From Glandiceps talaboti (taxonomy: Eukaryota; Hemichordata; Enteropneusta; Spengelidae), in NCBI RefSeq assembly GCF_964340395.1, contig NC_135551.1, positions 15,586,003-15,650,002 of the forward strand: a stretch of DNA of 64,000 nt. The letters run 5' to 3'. Under the pieces are notes generated by a model that was given only the letters and a program-made list of their open reading frames with translations, searched no databases and was not told where the DNA came from. Of the stretch, positions 39,401-48,462 are shown one piece after another. Numbering within the stretch: position 1 is the first letter of the stretch; each line of letters opens with the position of its first letter. The position numbers and the translations under genes are program-made.

Positions 39401-42400
39401 ATACCTACTCTGCGAGAGTGGACGAATGCATTTTTTTGGCTTGATTAAAACACTGCCAAATAATCGCCCTGGGCTTCTATTTAGTTCCTCTGTTGTGGTT
39501 CCGAATTTGCCAATTTTCCGAATAGTGGCCCAGGGCTAGTTTTCGGAAAACTCCGGTAGTTTGTTTTGTCTGTATTAATTGTAAGCTTATTTGCATTACA
39601 CCAGAGGTATACCTGGTCAAGAGACTGGTTTTGATCGAAAAGGTTTACATTTGGGGACGAAAAGTGTTGAAATAGATTTGTATCATCAGCAAAAAGACGA
39701 ATATTGAAAGCGTTGGTAGATTTGTTAATATCATTAATATAGATCAGAAAAAGAAGAGGTCCCAAGATAGATCCTTGTGGTATACCACAATTCACCTGTC
39801 TTGGTGAAGAGGTTGTGCCATTTATTTGAACAACTTGTTGACGATTTTCCAGATAACTTTTGAACCAACGGAGTGGAAGGCCTCTTATTCCATAGTGAAA
39901 AAGTTTGTTTATTAGAATGTTATGGTCAATGGTATCAAAGGCTTTTTTAAGGTCAATAAAAACACCAAATGTAACAAAACCTTTGTCCATTTTGTCTGAG
40001 ATATCGGAAACTAGATCAATTAAGGCAAGCTTAGTGCTATGCATTTTACGAAATCCATACTGAGTATTTAGTAGAATGTTATACTTTTCAAGAAAAACAG
40101 TTAATTGACTCTGAACAAGGGATTCGAAAACTTTGCTGAGAATAGGCAACACAGATATTGGTCTGTAGTTGCTTACTTCAAGTACTGATCCATTTTTGTA
40201 GATGGGTGTAACTTTTGCAAATTTTAGGGGCTCTGGAAAAACGCCTTCAAGAAAAGAACGGTTAATAATGTGAGTTAGTGGTGGTGAGATGAAATGAACA
40301 GAGTCAATGACGAGTTTGGGGTGTATATGATCGAGACCCATAGCTTTCCTTGAATCAAGACGATTAATCTGTTTTAGCGACGTCATTTTCAGTTACTGGG
40401 TGGAAAAAAATTGAGTTTGGATAGTTATCAGTGAGATAACCAGCAAAATTATTGGTGGAATTTATTTTTGCAGCAAGACATGGCCCAATGTTGGTGAAAA
40501 AATTATTAAAAGTTTCAGCAATATCACCATTTTCTGTTAAAATTGTGTCTGTATTGTTACATGCTCTTATTTGTTTTGGGGATGACATCTGGCTTTGTTT
40601 TTTGTTTAACATGTCGTTGATTGTTTTCCATAATTTGTTTGTATTGCCTGTTGCTGACAAAATTTCTCTATAATAGTAACGTTTCTTTGCTAGTTTAAGC
40701 AGTTTTGTCAGAAGGTTACGATATACATTGTAACTATTAAAACGTTCTAAATCGTTCGGGCACCGCTTTACTTTTGAAAATAACTTGTTTTTTGTGCGAA
40801 TAGAAATGTGTAACCCTTTTGATATCCAGGGTTTACGAAATCCTCGATTTTTGGTTTTGCACTGTTTTGTAGGAGCATGTTTTGAAGTGAGACGACAGAA
40901 GATATCACAGAATATGGTGTATGCTATGTTTGGGTCATCACAGTCATAAACTGACTGCCAAGAGATGTTACTAAGATCAGATAGAAAGGCCTGTCTGTCA
41001 TATTTAGAAAAATCACATTTGGAGAAAGTATTGTTACTATTGAAGACATGCTCAAAGTGTTTGATGTGTGCAAAGACTGGGAAATGGTCGCTGATGTCGG
41101 TGTGGATGCTACCACATTCAATAAAATAATCAGTTATATTACTTATCACGTGATCAATTGTCGTGCTACTGGATACAGTTGATCTGGTGGGAGTGTCTAT
41201 CAATTGTGCAAAATTGTAGCTGTTCAGAATAGAAGTATAATTTGCAATTAGGGTATTCTTTTGACTCGTGTCGATGTTAACATCGCCCATTATAATGCAT
41301 TTTTTGTTTTTAGAGGAAATAGACTCAAGGCAGATTTCTAAGCTGTCAAGAAATTCTTGAACTGGTGTGTTTGGTTTCCTATAAATTACACCAATTATCA
41401 CACTTTCTTTGTTTATGCCAACTTCGATGAATAATGATTCTGAATGTTGGATTCTAAAGGTGTTAATTTGCGAAAAATACAATTAATTGTGAATGTATAA
41501 TGCTGTTCCCCCACCTTTGGTATGTACGCGGTTGCATGTGATAATTTTGTAGCATGGGAGCGTGAAAAGGGAACAGTCATTGTTGTGCAACCATGTCTCA
41601 GTCAATGCAATTACAGAAAAATCATGATGTATATTGCATAAAAAGGAAACAAGCTCATCATAATGCTTTGAAAGTGATCTAATATTTAAGTGAAAAGTTG
41701 AAAAGAATTGCTTTGGGTTATTATCAGAAGTTAATGGAGATATACCTGAATTAAATTGTTCCAATGAATACGATTTGCAGTTATAGTTTATAGTTTGTGG
41801 TTGGTTGTCGGTGGCTTCCATAGATTGTTAACATATGATCATATTTAAGTAAGAACTATGCATACATGTATTCAAAACTGATAAATGCACACATTACATG
41901 TACTTCACATATATCATTCAGGGGTGAACAAATCCACTGGTACTGGGTCTAGGACTAGTGATTTTTTTTTGGGTGGACCACACAAATTTTACCTTGTCTG
42001 GTCCATCAGACCAGTACCTTACTGTTAATAACTATGTTAAAAAGTCATCTGAATATACAGATTCATAGGTAAGATTTAATGTTTCACATTAACGGGACCT
42101 TGGACCACTAATTCCTTCAGCAGGACCACTGGATTTTTTAAGGCACTGGTCCGGGGACCACCAGTTCACAAAATGATTTGTTCACCCCTGTCATTGGGTG
42201 GTATGACTCACATCTGATATGAAGAAGTACTGTAATTTGTATTGAATTCTATTGTCAAAATTGTGGTGATCAATGACGATTTTGTATGTGTAGCTGCCAA
42301 TAGCTTATTTACATCAAGTTTGAGCTTCAAACATGAAATGACCCACAATTTGATGAATGTAAATGGACACATGTCGTCATATTCAGACAAGTTTCACAAA

Positions 42401-45400
42401 TTATAAATGTTTCTATGATTGTACATGTAAAAATCACTTACTTTTTGCTTCATGTGAAGGTTTGAATTCATCTTCTCTGACTTTGTCAACTAACATTGTA
42501 CCTTTCTTGAATTGTACCTCTTGCTGTAGTAAAGACAAAACAAAAAGTGATTGGAATTCATAACACATTGCTCTTTCTGGTTATTTTAAGATCTTCATTA
42601 ATAAGAACTGAGTGATTCAGAATATCTTGAAACTGACAATCATTATGTACTTTGTGATCAAATAATTTGTAAAGTACATGTACACTGCACTGGGAGCCAT
42701 ATACACTTTTATCATATACTCAATATATACCCAATATAATTCAATGGACAGCATGCACACTGAACCCTGGCAATAATTTTCTGTATCACGGCCCAGCACA
42801 CTTTGCCCAAATATGGCAAGTGGAGCCCTCATCGATATCCGTTCACTCAGTGATTTGGCATTGTAAATTTCTTCACTATTTTTACGTTTCTGCAAATAAA
42901 ATAATATTTCAGTGCCAATTTATGTGATTATGTGATTCAAATAATGTTTCCATGCCACTACATGGGGTATATGATAAAACCATTATGATCCGGATATGGG
43001 TTTTGCAGACCTCTGTAGTACTGCTTATGGGCCCTCCTAAAGTCAGGCCCTTCTGTCGTGCAACCTCGGTCTGCAAAACCCATATCTGGGTCATAAAGAT
43101 TATCAAGAGCAAGACTGTTGAGGGCAGAGTGTGACATGACATATCTCACAGTACAGTGCAGAGCAGAGCTGACTCAAGTTGAACACCTGGTCTATGTTAG
43201 GTTTTTATTTTCTTACCAAATATGATAAATTTTACATCATAATCTTCAAGTTTTGGTTATCTCTTTCAAAATTTACAGCAAAACAATAATTGTTATCCAC
43301 GATTTTTAAAATGCTGTCTATTTATCAGCCAAATATCAGAAAAGTGTAAGGAATTAACTACATAAAACAAAATCAGAAGGTGTTATTGGATTTCCAGTTT
43401 CACAGTGTAGGTAGGATATTTACAGTCTATTTCACAATACCATGCAGCTTTTCTGTTTGATACAACCATGCAGAAACTGGACTTTAAAATAGCAAGATTG
43501 AATGAGTACAGTTTTTTGTTACATTTTGTCTAAATGAAATGAACTACACATGCCACCATACAGACATCAAATTAACACTGCAAAGGACATGTATGCGTTC
43601 TTAACTTCATGGGTATTTGATACTAAGAAAAAACATTGGCACCCAAATATCTGCATGGAGTTGTAATACATTTAAATGGTTTATTTGATTTTGACTAAAT
43701 GCAGCAACAAATGCAATCTTGCTATTGAAGTGTGCCATATGCACTTTTTTGATGGTTTCTGTATGGCTGTATCAAACAGAAAAGCTGCATGGTATTGTGA
43801 AATAGACTGTATATGATATTGTGAAATAGTATAACTGTATATCCTATTTCTTTGTGAGATGACTTACCCTGCTAGCATATTCTAATGAAAATATTTTCTT
43901 CACTTTCTCATCAGCACTGGAAAGAAGAAAGAGAAAAGTAGAACACGGTGTAATGAGTGGAGTAATGTACATAATCAAAATTACAAACTGTATTCAAATA
44001 AATGAAAAATAAATATTGTACATATATCATGGCTTTCTGTTTTTGTACTTACACATTTTCATTTATCTCTCTCATTTTACCACAGATGATCTCTCTCAGT
44101 GGATTTAACATCCATCTTCATGAAATATGAGTGCATAATTTTCTTTGTAAGTTCCAAATTGTTTTAAATAGTTTTACTTTAAGCCCTAAACAAATTGTGT
44201 GCTTTCGATTACGCTCAATTTTAGAATAGGTGGGGGGTAGGTAATTTTTTTTTTATGTGTGCCTAGTTCAGGTAGTTGTGATTTCCGTTCTTTTCCATAT
44301 GGTCTCTGTGTTATTGGTTTTTCTCCCCATCAAATGTACAGCCATTACAAAACAATTTTATATTATCTTTTCAAGTTGATGTCAGTTACTGAATCCACTA
44401 TTTCTTGTGGGACTTCACAGTTTTTGCGAATTTATTATTTTTTCCCCGAATATGTAAAAAAAAGGAGTTTAGGGTCAGCAGTGAAAAAATAGATGGGGTC
44501 AGATAATTAGAACCAAACAATTTTTTTTAGGCCTAAAGAATTATTCACCATATCTTTAACACTGACTATGCAAATACCAATGTCAGTGGTGGGGTATCTG
44601 TGCCAATGATATTGAAGAGCTCTTCCAATTTGTACAATGGTAGCCAAAATTACGTAAATATTTCACATATGTGTTGCAATATTCACCTGCTGATGTACTA
44701 ATGGCAGGAAATTATTTTTCAACATTTGGAAGTTTACTAAGATGTTTCAAAAAGCTGCAAAAATCATACTAATCATACAAAAAGTTGTGTCAAGCACCAT
44801 CAACCTCATTGTTATAGAAATGCCAACATCAGACTGTGGACATACAGAACCTGTTACAAACAGGGAAAGTGAACAACTGAATTGGATTAATAACACTTGG
44901 CACAGCATGTATATATGAAGTATAGAGACTTGTTATCACATTCCATCATTTGATAAGAACAGTTTTATTTCAGGGCCACTTTACATAGGAGTTCACGTGA
45001 AGGTCACAAATAAATTTCAAGTTTCCCTGCCATTTCATGTACACATAAAGAGGCCATATAACTGTTCTTATCAAACCATGGTGTGTCTGCTGTTCCAACA
45101 TGCTGCACGCAAAGTGTTATTAATCCAATCCATTTGTTTACTTTCCCTGTTTGTAACAACTTTTGTTCGTCCATGGTCTGAAGTCAGCAGTTGTATTTAA
45201 CTTTGACAGGAAAATGGGAGCATTGGTAGAATCCTTGGAGTAATGAAATTGTTGTTGTAAGCTACCTAAGGATGGTATCCCGATTACAAAGTACATGTAA
45301 ATGTATGGAGATTGGATATCTACTTACTCCTTGAGTTCTTCTATGTCTTCAAAACCAAGTTTAAACATTGTAGGATCCAAATCAAAGTCTTTGAAAGCTC

Positions 45401-47626
45401 CATCAATTACTGGAAATAAAAGTTTAAATTCAACATTTTTATTAACAAACATATTATCAATTGATATACACATCATGCTAATGTGGTACTGAATTTTTAT
45501 GTAAAATGAGAGGTAAAGTGTGTCTTTTAATTCCCTAGATATAAATATTCTTTAACCAGTAAATTTTAGTCTATAATAATCTTAACAGCCTGGGTATGGG
45601 TTTTGAGGAACGAGGACATGCACTGGAACGGGTTCGACTTTAGGATTGCCTGTGAGCCGTACAACCGAGCTTGCGATTTCTCCATAGCAATACATGGGGA
45701 CGTGATTATATAATTATGTATTATGATAATTTGTATTATAGATGTTAGTTGAATACTGAATTAAAGAATGAAATATGCTCAAATATATGTGCACATGACA
45801 GGGTTTTTGTTTTACAGTTTTGAAACATTGTTAACAGAAATGTTGGGTTGTAATACTGGAATTTTATAAAAATCTATATAGCTTCTATTCGAGTACACCA
45901 AAGGAAAAGAGTATAATGACTGATAGCTGTCATACATAATGATACAAGTCAGCAAATACATTAGGGATGGTTTAAAAACCAGGATTTTTTTCTTTTGCAT
46001 TTGTGTGTTCTCATTTCTAAAGACATAAAGCAAATTTGACTTATAGAGTCTGATTCAGTGAAGTCAAGATAGTTAAGTTTCAATGACACTATCTGCATTG
46101 TTAGGAGTTATTCTTCAGGTTCTACCACTGGGTTGAGTTCTGTACTGATGGAACTCTAAAGGTGAATAATTGAAATATTCAAACAATACACAAGATCATC
46201 ATTCCAGTAGAATATCACTTATGACATAATTCCAGTGATCAAATTTTAGCAATAGCTAGTTAAAACAGCTTAATTTTACTTTAAAAAATTGGAAATAAAT
46301 ACGATTTACCTTTATCAGGTTTCCTTGGTTGCATTCCCCTCCTTGTAGCATATGTTCTGTGGATATATTTCATTGGCAACATAGTATTATCTGTGAAGAT
46401 AGAAATATTATGAATAACCTCAAAACAGGTGAGTTACAAGTGTGGGATACTTGCACTGTTGCAGTACTATTTGCAAGAGTGCTTGTATAGTGGCCATATT
46501 TTCATGAGCTACATGTAGCGAGTGAAAGTGCATCAGAAAACCACTGCAAGCATAAGTGCAAATACAATACACCTACATGTATGAACCCACACTGGAACTT
46601 ACTACAACTCAGAATTGGGTTCTGCTATTATTAATTACATGTGAAACAGCAAATTTCTACCCCCCAAAAAATGACACTGATAGGGCTCAAAATTAACTTT
46701 TTTTCTTTGGTAATCCTAGTGGGCTACCAATTGCACAGAGTGGTAACCCAAGGATGGTGACCAATAGTCATATATTCCTGAACTGAAAACAGAGTTCTTC
46801 TATTTGGAAATATGTGTTTAATGTATTTTGATGAGTGACACTTATTGCTGTCCAAGGTTTGTAGGGATAGAACTACATGTAGAAGAAGTGACTTATTTAG
46901 AGGAGTAGAGGGTTACTGAACAAATTGGAAGGCTATGGAGATGTGTTGACTTTACATAGAAGTACTACTAAAACATAGAATGAACAAATCTTACTATCCT
47001 ATCTAGTATCACTTGATAAATGTTTTTTCTAGTATTCTTTTTTTTTAATTCTTATCACTTGCTAGTACAAGCTGACCCTATAAACATACCTATTAGTTAC
47101 CAGTAAACACATGATGTGGAACATAAACTTAATTTTAAGGAACCTTTTAGTTTCTGCTTTGACTTATTTACCAGCTCTGGATTCAAATATTACTCGCTCT
47201 ATAGCTTAATTGCTTTTAGTGGAGTTCAAGGCTTCACCATGGCTCCTTCCATAGACAAAATAATTTGGGGGGGGGGGGGCACTCATCATTCTGAAAAATC
47301 CAACAAATAAAGGAAACTGTGAGGTTCACTCAAAATTGCTTCTATCCTACCACCAATTGCATGATGAAATACACCTTCACAGGTGAGAAAATATCGATAG
47401 ACTTTACATTCAGAGTGAACTTACCATTCTGTTCGCTTGAGTTCTTGCCATCAGTGGAGAAAACAATCGATGAACCCGAACATGTCGAATGACTTAGTCG
47501 CACTTTCGATGTCATACGACATGATCGACTAAAATGTGTGAGGAGATCGTAAACTGTCTTATCAAAAGGTTGTTTTTGAGGAGTGAGACTTGTACCGTTG
47601 CCTACGACACGACGAACTACAAACAT
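36119..47626 (-). CDS. MRPS15: mitochondrial ribosomal protein uS15m (MRPS15), seven-exon gene
   Basis: Small-subunit mitoribosome protein of the S15 family, which binds the small rRNA in the mitochondrial matrix. Coding exons, in order: 47,425-47,626; 46,310-46,390; 45,328-45,409; 43,868-43,916; 42,442-42,523; 37,246-37,304; 36,119-36,409. They total 846 nt, 281 residues plus stop, against 257 in human. All phases join without a gap and every intron is GT/AG. The N-terminus is basic and Ser/Thr-rich, as in a mitochondrial presequence. Exon 2 has HRTYATRRGMQPRKP, resembling human ARGYVVRKP. The S15 core is clear: ILTVKIRNLAEHMKENKKDK, then DRRNQLLGYLRRNNYDRFKW and LGIQYSVPP, aligning with human [20 protein letters not shown] and LGIEYTFPP. 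The 5.1-kb intron before exon 6 hosts a LINE, and a 588-bp foldback lies 49 bp upstream of the start codon. Confidence 0.93.
36616..36655. repeat. short (CA)n-(CAGA)n microsatellite
   Basis: A CA tract followed by CAGA units inside MRPS15 intron 6. Confidence 0.85.
37246..37304 (-). CDS. MRPS15: MRPS15 exon 6
   Basis: 59 nt between TTCTACAG and AAGAAG|GTAAGTAA. It encodes AILTVKIRNLAEHMKENKK; a codon split with exon 5 gives the preceding Ile. It aligns with human [20 protein letters not shown]. Confidence 0.92.
37948..38635 (-). pseudogene. LINE ORF2, C-terminal part (after the transposon insertion)
   Basis: Encodes the region downstream of the RT core, from MLIKTPRKILNFEGRLYIG to SELKQFLFS and stop. 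Its frame is continuous with the upstream RT fragment once the inserted transposon and one TA copy are disregarded. Confidence 0.9.
38638..39556. mobile_element. 919-bp DNA transposon with TA target duplication, inserted in the LINE
   Basis: Perfect 18-bp terminal inverted repeats, CCGGAGTTTTCCGAAAAC at 38,638-38,655 and its complement at 39,539-39,556, extend to 24 bp with one mismatch. A second subterminal inverted motif (GGGCGATTATTTGGC) occurs in both arms. TA dinucleotides flank both ends (38,636-38,637 and 39,557-39,558), the signature of Tc1/mariner/IS630-type insertion. No transposase is recognisable; the 82-codon minus ORF at 39,153-39,401 has no known motif. It is most likely a non-autonomous derivative. 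The insertion point is certain because the LINE reading frame is continuous across the empty site. Confidence 0.9.
39559..40386 (-). pseudogene. LINE ORF2, reverse transcriptase core fragment
   Basis: Carries RT palm motifs A (KKAFDTIDH), B (GIPQGSILGP) and C (FADD), with catalytic aspartates present. The frame is lost at its N-terminal side by a one-base shift relative to the endonuclease fragment; at its C-terminal side it reads into the inserted transposon. Confidence 0.93.
40364..41482 (-). pseudogene. LINE ORF2, endonuclease C-terminal half and linker
   Basis: In the same frame as the 41,483-41,821 fragment but separated from it by one TAA. Contains GVIYRKP, GDVNID, IDHVISN and SDHFPV, characteristic of the exonuclease/endonuclease/phosphatase fold of LINEs, then the basic linker to the RT. 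Confidence 0.9.
41483..41821 (-). pseudogene. LINE ORF2, endonuclease N-terminal fragment
   Basis: Starts MEATDNQPQ and includes FHLNIRSLSKHYDELVSFL and the catalytic-glutamate motif LTETWL. Ends at the internal TAA. Confidence 0.88.
41919..42190. mobile_element. 272-bp MITE with 16-bp TIRs and TCATT target duplications
   Basis: Perfect terminal inverted repeats CAGGGGTGAACAAATC (41,919-41,934) and complement (42,175-42,190) are flanked directly by TCATT on both sides (41,914-41,918 and 42,191-42,195). The interior repeats the theme GGACCACTGG/CCAGTGG. The CAGGGG terminus resembles hAT ends, but a 5-bp duplication is shorter than the usual 8 bp, so the superfamily is unresolved. It sits beside the 5' end of the LINE in MRPS15 intron 5. 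Confidence 0.85.
42442..42523 (-). CDS. MRPS15: MRPS15 exon 5
   Basis: 82 nt between CTACAG|CAAGAG and GCAAAAA|GTAAGTGA. Encodes QEVQFKKGTMLVDKVREDEF and KPSHEAK, matching the human KEMLKIKQEQFMKKI region in position. Confidence 0.88.
42986..43093. mobile_element. 108-bp TA-flanked MITE
   Basis: The ends are inverted copies with two mismatches: TGATCCGGATATGGGTTTTG at left and TGACCCAGATATGGGTTTTG as the complement of the right end, both followed by CAGACC. TA lies immediately outside each end (42,984-42,985 and 43,094-43,095). Tc1/mariner-like non-autonomous element is the likeliest class. Confidence 0.7.
43421..43811. mobile_element. 391-bp foldback element with 44-bp perfect terminal arms
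   Basis: The 44 bases at 43,421-43,464 recur as a perfect reverse complement at 43,768-43,811 (key string AAACAGAAAAGCTGCATGG). More diverged complementarity continues inward, for example GCAAGATTGAATGAG against CAATCTTGCTATTG. A diverged relative lies at about 48.6-48.86 kb. No coding capacity. Confidence 0.8.
43868..43916 (-). CDS. MRPS15: MRPS15 exon 4
   Basis: 49 nt between CTTTCCAG and GCAGG|GTAAGTCA. Encodes ADEKVKKIFSLEYASR; human has VDDVVKRLLSLEMANK at the same place. Confidence 0.9.
44177..44536. repeat. probable old inverted-repeat element
   Basis: The left end (TTTAAGCCCTAAACAAATTG) and the complement of the right end (TTTAGGCCTAAAAAAAATTG) match with a few differences, giving a roughly 360-bp element in MRPS15 intron 3. 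No clear target duplication. Confidence 0.4.
44829..45182. mobile_element. diverged foldback element
   Basis: Arms of about 110-120 bp are inverted copies with scattered mismatches. Shared strings are TGTTACAAACAGGGAAAGT, TTGGATTAATAACACTT and TTTGATAAGAACAGTT. The spacer is about 80 bp. It lies in MRPS15 intron 3. Confidence 0.7.
45328..45409 (-). CDS. MRPS15: MRPS15 exon 3
   Basis: 82 nt between ATTTCCAG|TAATTG and CAAGGA|GTAAGTAG. Encodes IDGAFKDFDLDPTMFKLGFE then DIEELK; both flanking codons are split and restored by the neighbours. Confidence 0.85.
46310..46390 (-). CDS. MRPS15: MRPS15 exon 2
   Basis: 81 nt between CTTCACAG|ATAATA and GATAAAG|GTAAATCG. Encodes NTMLPMKYIHRTYATRRGMQ then PRKPDK, basic and consistent with the end of a mitochondrial presequence. 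Confidence 0.85.
47425..47626 (-). CDS. MRPS15: MRPS15 exon 1 with start codon
   Basis: Start ATG at 47,626. 67 codons plus one base, then AGAATG|GTAAGTTC. Begins MFVVRRVVGNGTSLTPQK; Arg/Ser/Thr-rich and almost free of acidic residues until its end, as expected of a matrix-targeting sequence. It joins exon 2 in phase 1. Confidence 0.82.
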
Positions 47627-47683
47627 TCTTCTTGAATTTGAGCAAATAAAGTAAAATTGTACCTAACACATGCTGAAGGTCAC

Positions 47684-48271
47684 ACGAGTATAAAGTTGGC
47701 GTCAGATTCAGATTCAGATTCAGCTAGCGTCATATTGAGCGTCAGATTCAGCGTCAGATAGCGTCAGATCCGAAGACACCCGACGGACTCAATCAAAACT
47801 GAAATAATACAGTTGAGACTACAGGGAAAGATTCTGCTTCACAACCTTTTGATGGAAGATGGAATGTCTCTGCTTGCACAATTTTTAAATTTTAAATTCA
47901 AATTTTTAAAAATGACAACATATTAGTATACGTAAACTTAGCTTTTACTGACACCATGTACATTATTGGCAAAACGTATCAACCAACGAACATACAGTGA
48001 CTGAACTTGGGGCTATCAATGTCTCGGTTGCAAGTATTTCAACTCTATTTCACATATTTTTCCCAAATAAAAATTGTGCAAGCAGAGACATTCCAACTTC
48101 AATCAAAAGGCTGTGAAGCGGAATATTTCCCTGTAGTCTCAACAGTATTATTTCATGTTTGATTGAGTCCGTCGGGTGTCTTCGGATCTGACGCTATCTG
48201 ACGCTGAATCTGACGCTCAATATGACGCTAGCTGAATCTGAATCTGAATCTGACGCCAACTTTATACTCGT
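47684..48271. mobile_element. 588-bp foldback element with 9-bp target duplications (Mutator-like MITE)
   Basis: Two arms of about 204 bp (47,684-47,887 and 48,068-48,271) are near-identical inverted copies starting ACGAGTATAAAGTTGGCGTC. The outermost 120 bp or so appear identical; differences increase inward. Exact 9-bp direct repeats GAAGGTCAC flank the element (47,675-47,683 and 48,272-48,280). Long inverted repeats with 9-bp duplications are the hallmark of Mutator-like elements. The outer arm contains short internal repeats (GATTCA x3, GCGTCAGAT). No ORF of note, so it is non-autonomous. The proximal edge is 49 bp from the MRPS15 ATG, within or next to its 5' UTR/promoter. Confidence 0.92.
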
Positions 48272-48462
48272 GAAGGTCACCTCGACTGACCTTATTTCTG
48301 TTTGTTTGCTACCAGTTTTCTCGGCTGCTGTAACGCCCTCTTCGTTCGTATTGAAAAATCCTTTCGTTTAGGACATTCTAAAATCTGCCTGTAGTAAACA
48401 GGAGAGACACATCCACACAGTTGGGTCGCCCTCACTTAAGTTTAAATATAGTATAGAAACTT

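Larger units (their letters stand above)
37541..41821 (-). mobile_element. CR1/L2-superfamily LINE, decayed, nested in an MRPS15 intron
   Basis: Read on the minus strand, this is an ORF2 with an apurinic-type endonuclease and reverse transcriptase. Endonuclease motifs: FHLNIRSLSKHYDELVSFL, LTETWL, GVIYRKP, GDVNID and SDHFPV (41,821-40,364). RT motifs: SRKAMGLDHIHP, IDLKKAFDTIDHNIL, GIPQGSILGPLLFLIYINDI and FADDTNLF (40,386-39,559). A conserved C-terminal thumb/connection region follows (38,635-37,948), with YLGVSIDSFLNWKSHI. The 3' tail ends in tandem TTCAA units (plus strand GAATT repeats at 37,541-37,561), typical of CR1-like elements. It is disabled by an in-frame TAA at 41,483-41,485, a frameshift near 40,364-40,386 and a 919-bp transposon insertion. 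No ORF1 was found, so the 5' end is probably truncated. Confidence 0.93.

Noticed and set aside
39153-39401. 82-codon ORF inside the TA-flanked transposon as a possible transposase remnant
   Set aside because: No DDE/D or helix-turn-helix motif and too short.
42617-42895. Minus ORF (KRKNSEEIYNAKSLSERISM) preceded by TTATTTGCAG, considered as an MRPS15 exon
   Set aside because: Exons 4 and 5 join directly in phase 0 and match the human protein without it; no donor restores the frame.
45590-45680. GGGTATGGGTTTTG and GACTTTAGGA shared with the 108-bp MITE at 42.99 kb
   Set aside because: Only short shared strings; no inverted ends and no TA borders, so membership of the family cannot be supported.
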